Source of the DNA: CAZBUB01 sp964494985
GTDB taxonomy: Bacteria; Desulfobacterota; Desulfovibrionia; Desulfovibrionales; Desulfothermaceae
Assembly: GCA_964494985.1 (NCBI GenBank)
Contig: CAZBUB010000007.1
Location: 1 to 64,000, forward strand
Length of the DNA: 64,000 nt
Reading direction: 5' to 3'
Under the pieces are notes generated by a model. That model saw only the letters and a list, made by a program, of their open reading frames with translations. It was not told the origin of the DNA and made no database searches. Shown here piece by piece: positions 58,799-64,000 of this stretch. The position numbers were made by a program, and so were the translations under genes. Every line of letters begins with the position of its first letter. The first letter of the stretch is position 1.

Positions 58799-60190
58799 AT
58801 GCCTAGTCCCAAGACAAATATACTGGTGGTAGACGATGAGGAGGATATTCGGATCTCCTTGGCCGGGATCCTGGAAGACGAAGGCTTCTTTGTCCAGAGC
58901 TGCAGCGATGGGGAAGAAGCCCTGCAGATTCTGGAGCGGGAAGAACCAGACCTGCTCTATTTGGATATTTGGCTGCCGGGTAAGGACGGGATGAAAATTC
59001 TGGAGCGGGTCCGGAAGGATTACAGCGGAATACCAGTGGTCATGATCTCCGGGCATGGCAATATCGAAACAGCGGTGCAAAGTATTAAGAAAGGGGCCTT
59101 TGACTTTATTGAGAAGCCCCTGTCCCTGGATAAGGTGGTTTTGACCACGAACAAGGCCCTGGAGTTTAAAAAGCTGCAGCAGGAGAACCAGGATCTGCGA
59201 TCCAGGATCAAGCTGGACTATGTGCAGGAGATCACTGGCAGAAGCAAACCAGTTCAAGAATTGAAAACCCAGATAGAACGGGTGGCCCCTACAGAGGCCT
59301 GGGTGTTGATAACTGGAGACAATGGCACAGGCAAGGAAATCGTGGCCAGGGATATACATAGCAAGAGCAAACGGGCCAAAAAGCCCATGATAGCTGTCAA
59401 TTGTGCCGCTATTCCTGAGGAACTGATCGAAAGCGAGCTCTTTGGATACGAAAAAGGGGCCTTTACAGGCGCGAACAAGACACATGCGGGCAGGTTCGAG
59501 CTGGCACATAAAGGAACCCTTTTTCTGGATGAAATCGCGGATATGAGCCTGAAGACCCAGGCCAAGATTCTACGTATCCTGCAGGAGCAAAGTTTTGAGC
59601 GGGTTGGCGGGGGCAAGACCATCAACGTGGATGTCCGGGTTATAGTAGCCACCAACAAGGATTTGTCTGCAGAGATCAAGGCGGGTCGATTCCGGGAGGA
59701 TCTTTTCTATCGTCTGAATGTCTTTCCTTTGCATGTGCCCAGGCTCAAGGAGCGTATCCAGGATCTGCCTTTATTGGTCCAGGAGTTTATGGATCAGCTT
59801 TGCCATGAGCACGGCTTCAGGCCTTTGGAGTTCAGCGATGATGCTTTATATAAGCTGCAGGCCTACAGCTGGCCCGGGAATGTGCGGGAGCTGAAGAACT
59901 TTGTGGAGAGAATGCTGATCATGCATGCCGGGCAAAGGATCGAGACTCGGGACCTGCCCCGGGAGATCTCGGAGCAAGGTCAGGTCAAGGCGGTTTCAGC
60001 TGGAGACCGCGGTTGGAGCGCTCAGGATTTTAAGGCAGCCCGGGCGAAGTTTGAACGGGATTTTTTGGCTGCCAAGCTTGAGGAATATCAAGGCAATGTC
60101 TCCAGGTTGGCTGAGGGCATTGGTTTGGAGCGCAGCTACTTACACCGCAAGCTGAAGTTCTATGGGATCCATAACTCCCACGAAGGATAA
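58799..60190 (+). CDS. ntrX: NtrX-type sigma-54-dependent response regulator
   Basis: 463 aa. Receiver domain residues 1-120 (VVDDEEDIRISLAGIL, phosphoacceptor Asp in YLDIWLPGKDG, Lys in EKPLSLDKV); AAA+ ATPase domain ~140-390 with Walker A GDNGTGKEIVARDIH, the sigma-54 contact loop GAFTGA, and LFLDEIADMS; C-terminal Fis-type HTH (NVSRLAEGIGLERSYLHRKLKFYGI). The C-terminal LxRxYLHRKLK pattern is typical of NtrX rather than NtrC. Start at 58799 after AAGGGAG. Activates sigma-54 promoters after phosphorylation by NtrY; target genes unknown. Its last 29 bp overlap the next gene. Confidence 0.94.
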   Translation: MPSPKTNILVVDDEEDIRISLAGILEDEGFFVQSCSDGEEALQILEREEPDLLYLDIWLPGKDGMKILERVRKDYSGIPVVMISGHGNIETAVQSIKKGAFDFIEKPLSLDKVVLTTNKALEFKKLQQENQDLRSRIKLDYVQEITGRSKPVQELKTQIERVAPTEAWVLITGDNGTGKEIVARDIHSKSKRAKKPMIAVNCAAIPEELIESELFGYEKGAFTGANKTHAGRFELAHKGTLFLDEIADMSLKTQAKILRILQEQSFERVGGGKTINVDVRVIVATNKDLSAEIKAGRFREDLFYRLNVFPLHVPRLKERIQDLPLLVQEFMDQLCHEHGFRPLEFSDDALYKLQAYSWPGNVRELKNFVERMLIMHAGQRIETRDLPREISEQGQVKAVSAGDRGWSAQDFKAARAKFERDFLAAKLEEYQGNVSRLAEGIGLERSYLHRKLKFYGIHNSHEG

Positions 60191-61043
60191 GGTTGTTCTG
60201 CAGGTCTCCAAGGACTGCTCCGGAAGCAGACTGGACAGTTTCCTGGCCAGGGAAGCAGGCTTAGGGAGTCTGCGCCTGGTGCGCGGCAGGTGGGGAGACC
60301 TGCAGGTGCGGGTCAACCGGTTCAAGGGTGCCAAGGGCCAAAGACTGAACGCTGATGACCTGGTCAGCTACTGTCCTTTGCAAAGGACTGATACTGAACA
60401 ACGGCCCGCCAGGGAATTGCAGGCACAAGTGCAGGTAGTGGCCAGAAGCAATGAATATTTGGCCCTGTTCAAGCCTGCCGGGATGCATACCCAGAGTCCC
60501 GGGCTGCGAGGGGAGCCTGGCCTGGAGGATATGCTGGGGGACATCCTGCCCGCCCAGACTCCCTTGCTCCTGAATCGTTTGGATAGGGATACTTCTGGCT
60601 TGATCCTGTTGGCTGCAGATACTCGAGCCCGGAAGAGATATCAGGAATTCCAGGAACAGGGCAAAGCAGAGAAGCGCTATCTGGCCCTGGTGCAGGGCAG
60701 AATCACAGGAGAGCTTTGCCTGCAGCAACCCCTGGACACTGCTCACAGGCGCAAGGTCCAGGTCCTGGAGGGAAGAGCAAAAGCCCTGCGTTGGACGTAT
60801 GTCCAGCCCCTGGCCTGTTTGCCTGGAGCTGGCTTAAGTCTGGTGCGGATAATTATCCAGAAGGGGGCCAGGCACCAGATCAGGGCCCATTTGGCCTATT
60901 GTGGGCATCCGGTGCACGGGGATCAGCTCTACGCAGGGAAAACTTTGGCCTGCAGGCTTTTCCTGCACCACTACTATGTCAGCCTGCCTGGCTTCCAGGC
61001 CAGCTGTCTTCCAGGCTGGAGGTTGCAGGAAAAGAACAAATGA
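60162..61043 (+). CDS. RluA-family pseudouridine synthase
   Basis: 293 aa: an N-terminal S4-like RNA-binding region (SRLDSFLAREAG, ~20-75) and the catalytic domain (~90-285) with LFKPAGMHTQSP and the catalytic Asp motif LNRLDRDTSGL. The consensus is HRLDxxTSG, so the first His is Asn here. QKGARHQIRAHLAYCGHPVHGDQLY completes the fold. It modifies uridines in rRNA or tRNA; the exact site is not predictable. It overlaps ntrX by 29 bp, so translation is coupled. Confidence 0.92.
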   Translation: MGSITPTKDKVVLQVSKDCSGSRLDSFLAREAGLGSLRLVRGRWGDLQVRVNRFKGAKGQRLNADDLVSYCPLQRTDTEQRPARELQAQVQVVARSNEYLALFKPAGMHTQSPGLRGEPGLEDMLGDILPAQTPLLLNRLDRDTSGLILLAADTRARKRYQEFQEQGKAEKRYLALVQGRITGELCLQQPLDTAHRRKVQVLEGRAKALRWTYVQPLACLPGAGLSLVRIIIQKGARHQIRAHLAYCGHPVHGDQLYAGKTLACRLFLHHYYVSLPGFQASCLPGWRLQEKNK

Positions 61044-61088
61044 TAACCAATCTCAAACATAGAGAGCAAGAGTAAATCCGGAGTATGT

Positions 61089-61316
61089 ATGCAGGTTCAG
61101 CTAAAGCTTTACGCTACCCTGGCCAAATACCAGCCTGATAATAGCCTGGACTATCCCCTGGAGACTGGGGATACCCCCAGGACCCTGCTTGCCAAGCTGG
61201 GGGTGGAGGAACAGGAGGTTAAGGTCTGCTTTGTGAACAGCAGGCACAATGATCTGGATACGCCCTTACAGGATGGAGATAAAGTGGCCTTTTTCCCTGC
61301 TGTGGGCGGAGGCTAA
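61089..61316 (+). CDS. MoaD/ThiS-family sulfur-carrier protein
   Basis: 75 aa beta-grasp protein ending in GGG; the terminal Gly-Gly is the site where a thiocarboxylate is formed for sulfur transfer. Motifs: VQLKLYATLAKYQPD, DTPRTLLAKLGV, DKVAFFPAVGGG. MoaD (molybdopterin) and ThiS (thiazole) cannot be told apart with certainty; the NDLDTPLQDGDKVAFFPAV end is more like MoaD. Same strand as rluA, 45 bp apart. An E1-like partner is not in the window. Confidence 0.88.
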   Translation: MQVQLKLYATLAKYQPDNSLDYPLETGDTPRTLLAKLGVEEQEVKVCFVNSRHNDLDTPLQDGDKVAFFPAVGGG

Positions 61317-61363
61317 GGGTTCTCATTTGCAAGGTCGTTGACGTATTTTTATCAGTCTATTCC

Positions 61364-61645
61364 AAGCAAGGAATTGGGCTCTGAGTTTATAAGTACAAAA
61401 TTCAAATATCGAAATCCGAAACAAATTGGAAATTCGAATGATTAAATGACCGAAATGTAGAAATACTATGCTTGTTACGTTGAATTGGGAGGGGAGATTC
61501 CCTTTGTTTGATTTTGAATCTTTGTCATTCGTGCTTGTTGTGTGCTTCGTATTTCGAATTTCGGATTTTTTAGCGTGAGTTCTGATTCCAGGAACGAACG
61601 AGCACATGGCATTTTAATGACACAGTATTTACGTATACGAGCACT
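61364..61645. repeat. TTCGAA-rich dispersed element C, copy 2 (~282 bp, inverted)
   Basis: The reverse complement matches 7938-8193 block by block (CGTATACGTAAATACTGTG, TCCTGGAATC, AATCCGAAATTCGAAATACG, CAAA.ATTCAAAATC, ATTTCGATATT, AAACTCAGA). It lies in the gap between the MoaD/ThiS gene and a convergent small gene and has no ORF. Confidence 0.75.
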
Positions 61646-61684
61646 AAGGCCCAGCTGGGCAGCTCGGACTCCGGGAGCCTAGCT

Positions 61685-62152
61685 TCAGGCAAACGCAAGC
61701 TCACCCAGCTGGGTCTTGCCCTGGAAGAGCTTTTGCAAACGCGGCCGTTCTTGGGCCAGGATCTTGAGTTCGGAAACCGGGAGGATGTCCTTTTGCTGGG
61801 CATAGATCTTGAGCCCGCTGTCGATAAAGTCCGCGAGGACAAAGCCTGCCTTGATGCGTATAGGCTGCATGTCTGGGCTCCAGATCACGCTTAAGCGCAC
61901 AGAGAAATCTTCGCTGTCTGCCTGAGACAGGAGATTGCCAGTGCGCAGCAGGGTTTCCTGGATAAGCAGGGGTCTGTATCCGCACCATTTGGCCAAAGAC
62001 AGAAAAAATGAGGGCTCCAGGACCAGATAGTGGAAGGGATCTATCTTGCAGGCTGCAGAGATTCCGGGTTGGTTCAGGATGCTTTGGTCCTTGAGGTAAT
62101 GCTGGGCCAGATGCCTTTGCACGTCAGTCAAGATCTGATGGTAATCCTGCAC
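61685..62152 (-). CDS. Hypothetical protein (155 aa, GTG start)
   Basis: GTG at 62152 follows a clear AGGAGG, so the gene starts there; a longer frame back to 62611 runs antisense over the Mth938-like gene and is spurious. The protein starts VQDYHQILTDVQRHLAQ, then ISAACKIDPFHYLVLEPSFFLSLAKWCGYRPLL, and ends in a region with AGFVLADFIDSGLKIYAQQ. It is acidic-neutral with no membrane segment or signal. I do not recognise the family. It diverges from the Mth938-like gene, so the promoters share 129 bp. Confidence 0.68.
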   Translation of the reverse strand: MQDYHQILTDVQRHLAQHYLKDQSILNQPGISAACKIDPFHYLVLEPSFFLSLAKWCGYRPLLIQETLLRTGNLLSQADSEDFSVRLSVIWSPDMQPIRIKAGFVLADFIDSGLKIYAQQKDILPVSELKILAQERPRLQKLFQGKTQLGELAFA

Positions 62153-62281
62153 TGTTTTTCCTCCTGCTGGAATATTTTGTTTGTACGTATCTCTTTTTTT
62201 CCGGTCAAGGCCTTGGGCTTGTGCAATTTCCGGAGCTCTGGCAGTCTTTAAGGGGCAATCTTTTCTACAAGGAGGCTCCAG

Positions 62282-62623
62282 ATGATAGAAGATTACAGCT
62301 TTGGCAGGATCAAGATCCAAGGCCAAAACTATACCCAGGACGTGAAGATCCTGCCTGGGCAGGTCCAGCATCCCTGGTGGCGCAAGAGCGGGCACCAAGT
62401 GGAGATTAACGATGTCCAGGACATATTGCAAGAGAACCCTGAAGTCCTGGTTCTTGGTAAGGGCAGTCCGGGACTGATGCAAAGCACTCCGAGCCTGGCA
62501 AATGAGCTGCAGAAGCGAGGCATCGAGCTGATAGAGTTGCCTAGTCAGGAGGCAGCCTCGAGATTTAATGAGCTCTACTCCCAAGGCAAGCGGGTCTGTG
62601 CTGGCTTTCACTTGACCTGTTGA
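62282..62623 (+). CDS. Mth938-like domain protein (DUF498/NDUFAF3 family)
   Basis: 113 aa. The family signature is seen: FGRIKIQGQNYTQDVKILPGQVQHPWWR, then a beta-alpha pattern with VLVLGKGSPGLMQS and GIELIELPSQEAASRFNEL, ending VCAGFHLTC. The fold is a beta/alpha domain of unknown role in bacteria; the human homologue NDUFAF3 assists respiratory complex I assembly. AAGGAGG precedes the ATG at 62282. Divergent from the 155-aa hypothetical gene. Confidence 0.87.
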   Translation: MIEDYSFGRIKIQGQNYTQDVKILPGQVQHPWWRKSGHQVEINDVQDILQENPEVLVLGKGSPGLMQSTPSLANELQKRGIELIELPSQEAASRFNELYSQGKRVCAGFHLTC

Positions 62624-62649
62624 TATTTTTTTTTGTGAGAGGAGAAACG

Positions 62650-62730
62650 TTAGCGGTTACCAATAACCCAATAGCCAACAACCGATAACCAATAACCGAT
62701 AACAGATAACTGATAACTGACAACTGTTTC
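62650..62730. repeat. GATAAC-type short repeats
   Basis: Nine or more degenerate 7-10-nt units around ACCGATAACCAATAACCGATAACAG, the densest array of this family in the window, ending 44 bp upstream of the nitroreductase start. Confidence 0.7.
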
Positions 62731-62773
62731 CATGCCAAGGCCCTTGTTGATCCTTTAACAATTGGAGATAATC

Positions 62774-63601
62774 ATGCCCCTGTTCACTGTGGATACTGAG
62801 AGCTGCACCCAGGACGGTCTGTGCAGGATGGAGTGTCCTGCCGGCCTGGTGGAGATGGATCCGGAAAGCGGCTTTCCAAAGCCGATTCCGGATGCAGAGA
62901 AGTACTGCATAAGCTGCGGGCATTGTGTGGCTGTCTGCCCTGTTGGGGCCTTAAGCCACAGGGATATGTCGCCCCAGGACTGCCATGAGGTGCAGACCCA
63001 GTGGCAGCTTTCCCCGGAGCGGGTGGAGCACTTCCTGCGCTCCAGGCGCTCTATTCGCAGCTACAAGGAAAAGAATGTGGAGCAGGAGGTCCTGGAGAGG
63101 CTGATACGGGTAGCCAGTTTTGCTCCCTCGGGGCACAACAGGCAGCCTGTGCGCTGGCTGGTGATCCATAGTAGAGAGAGTGTGCTGGAGCTGGCAGCCA
63201 AGGTGGTGGACTGGATGCGGTATATGATCAATGAAGGCCATCCTTTGGCCCAGGATATGCAACTCCCCAGGGTGGTAGCTGCCTGGGAGGCAGGATATGA
63301 TCCCATCTGTCGCACAGCTCCGCATGTCGTGGTAGCCCACGGGGAGCAAAAGGATCCGACCGTGCCGGCAGCCTGCACCATTGCCTTGAGTTATTTGGAG
63401 TTGGCAGCGTCCAGCTTCGGCCTGGGTGCTTGCTGGGGAGGCTTTTTTTCTGCTGCGGCCCAGTATTGGCCGGAGATGCAAAAAGCCCTGGATTTGCCCC
63501 AGGGACATGCTTGCTTTGGGGCCATGCTCCTGGGCTATCCTGCAGTCAAGTACCAGCGTCTGCCATTGAGAAAGCAGCCGCAAATCACCTGGAGGGACTA
63601 G
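62774..63601 (+). CDS. Ferredoxin-fused nitroreductase
   Basis: 275 aa. Residues ~1-70 are a 2x[4Fe-4S] ferredoxin domain: CTQDGLCRMECP (one Cys of the usual CxxC is Asp, a form common in this family) and CISCGHCVAVCP. Residues ~80-275 are the FMN nitroreductase domain (RSRRSIRSYKEKNVEQEVLERL, FAPSGHNRQPVRWLVI, GLGACWGGFFSAA). Reducing equivalents likely come from a ferredoxin-type donor rather than NAD(P)H. Substrate unknown. I chose the ATG at 62774 (MPLFTVD) with GGAG upstream over the TTG at 62762. cobU follows 4 bp downstream. Confidence 0.9.
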   Translation: MPLFTVDTESCTQDGLCRMECPAGLVEMDPESGFPKPIPDAEKYCISCGHCVAVCPVGALSHRDMSPQDCHEVQTQWQLSPERVEHFLRSRRSIRSYKEKNVEQEVLERLIRVASFAPSGHNRQPVRWLVIHSRESVLELAAKVVDWMRYMINEGHPLAQDMQLPRVVAAWEAGYDPICRTAPHVVVAHGEQKDPTVPAACTIALSYLELAASSFGLGACWGGFFSAAAQYWPEMQKALDLPQGHACFGAMLLGYPAVKYQRLPLRKQPQITWRD

Positions 63602-63605
63602 GCCA

Positions 63606-64000
63606 GTGCCAGAGCAGGAAACCATCCTGGTCCTGGGAGGCTGCAAGAGCGGCAAGAGCGCCCACGCCCTGGAGCTGGCCCGGGAGTATCCCCGGGGCAA
63701 GAGAGTGTTTGTGGCTACTTGCCAGGCCCGGGACCCGGAGATGCAAAAGAGGGTAGACAGGCACAGGCAGGAGCGGGGTCCAGGCTGGCAGACCCTGGAG
63801 GAGCCTATTGACCTGCCTGGCTGCATCCTGAGTCAGCAGGATCCAGAGACTGTGCTGCTGGCGGACTGCCTGACCCTGTGGCTCAGTAATCTGCTGCAGC
63901 AGGAGCTGCTTGAGGAACAGATCCTGGAGCGCTTTGACCAGCTGCAAGCCAGTCTGGAGCAAGCCCGGGGCAGGGTGATCCTGGTGGCCAACGAGGTAGG
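63606..64000 (+). CDS. cobU: Adenosylcobinamide kinase / guanylyltransferase (partial, runs off window)
   Basis: First ~131 codons of CobU, which phosphorylates adenosylcobinamide and attaches GMP in the cobalamin pathway. Starts with a GTG at 63606 (GGAGGG upstream). Motifs: P-loop LGGCKSGKSAHA (~residues 9-20), the VFVATCQARDPEM strand, and the VLLADCLTLWLSNLL segment; the last residues visible are VANEV, so the chain continues past the window. Only 4 nt follow the preceding stop, suggesting an operon, although the nitroreductase is not a known cobalamin enzyme (BluB, the DMB synthase, is a nitroreductase relative but lacks a ferredoxin part). Confidence 0.9.
   Translation, partial: MPEQETILVLGGCKSGKSAHALELAREYPRGKRVFVATCQARDPEMQKRVDRHRQERGPGWQTLEEPIDLPGCILSQQDPETVLLADCLTLWLSNLLQQELLEEQILERFDQLQASLEQARGRVILVANEV

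Noticed and set aside
62153..62611. Upstream extension of the 61685-62152 gene as a 308-aa ORF
   Set aside because: It runs antisense over the Mth938-like gene, which has a clear family match and its own AAGGAGG; the GTG at 62152 has a strong ribosome binding site, so the shorter gene is preferred.
62650..62730. Possible CRISPR array
   Set aside because: Units are only 7-10 nt, degenerate and without spacers; no cas genes in the window.
62774..63601. BluB (DMB synthase) because cobU follows
   Set aside because: The protein carries an N-terminal two-cluster ferredoxin domain and generic nitroreductase motifs, unlike BluB.

Overview
The window looks like chromosome of a mesophilic or halophilic sulfate-reducing bacterium related to the Desulfovibrionales (Desulfobacterota). 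This is inferred from a complete qrcABCD quinone reductase operon, a small low-spin (assimilatory-type) sulfite reductase, an ATP sulfurylase/APS kinase, HypAB nickel maturation proteins and a fused IspDF. Genes are dense, GC content is moderate, and most starts have a strong AAGGAGG-type ribosome binding site. I saw no prophage, insertion sequence with transposase, CRISPR array or rRNA operon.

Layout. 0-9 kb: cyclophilin-like protein, lytic transglycosylase, MFS carrier, ChaN-PDZ lipoprotein, sulfite reductase, ManC/AlgA, a decayed MNT nucleotidyltransferase module and tRNA-Asp. 9-20 kb: alanine dehydrogenase with an alanine:sodium symporter, a PA2779/PA2778-type peptidase pair, a heterodimeric ABC exporter, a nitroreductase and AzlCD. 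20-30 kb: a truncated flavin oxidoreductase, a membrane-anchored Mrr-like nuclease, lipoprotein, NifX-like protein, metallo-beta-lactamase-fold protein, ACT plus PFL/UPF0210 pair, Maf-PgpA, and several membrane or exported proteins of unknown function. 30-39 kb: GalE and UGPase (UDP-sugar supply), an M16C peptidase, a beta-hydroxyacid dehydrogenase, a gene-free nest of palindromes, HypBA and an M29 aminopeptidase. 39-47 kb: qrcABCD, tRNA-Ser, Sat-CysC, DUF1992. 47-56 kb: aminotransferase, CysS, IspDF, RNase P RNA, zinc-ribbon coiled coil, Nif3, tRNA-Met, a GGDEF protein and RlmH. 56-64 kb: DUF4390-NtrY-NtrX-RluA-MoaD/ThiS, Mth938-like protein, ferredoxin-nitroreductase and the start of CobU.

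Genes that work together: Qrc passes electrons from periplasmic cytochrome c3 to menaquinone, HypAB supply nickel to hydrogenases that feed that pool, and Sat activates sulfate. Ald and AGCS form an alanine-use operon. ManC, GalE and UGPase supply nucleotide sugars for surface polysaccharide. NtrYX is a sigma-54 two-component pair.

The most striking non-coding content is a set of dispersed intergenic repeats: a 192-bp element with 60-bp inverted arms and solo arms elsewhere, a 60-bp companion repeat found in front of manC and ntrX, a ~260-bp TTCGAA-rich element present twice in opposite orientation 53 kb apart, GATAAC-type short repeats, and a nest of hairpins at 36.2-36.9 kb. The RNase P RNA gene carries an enlarged P12 arm closed by a perfect 22-bp stem. 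I did not find a clearly new multi-gene system; the best candidates for new biology are these repeats, the RNase P arm and a few orphan envelope proteins.
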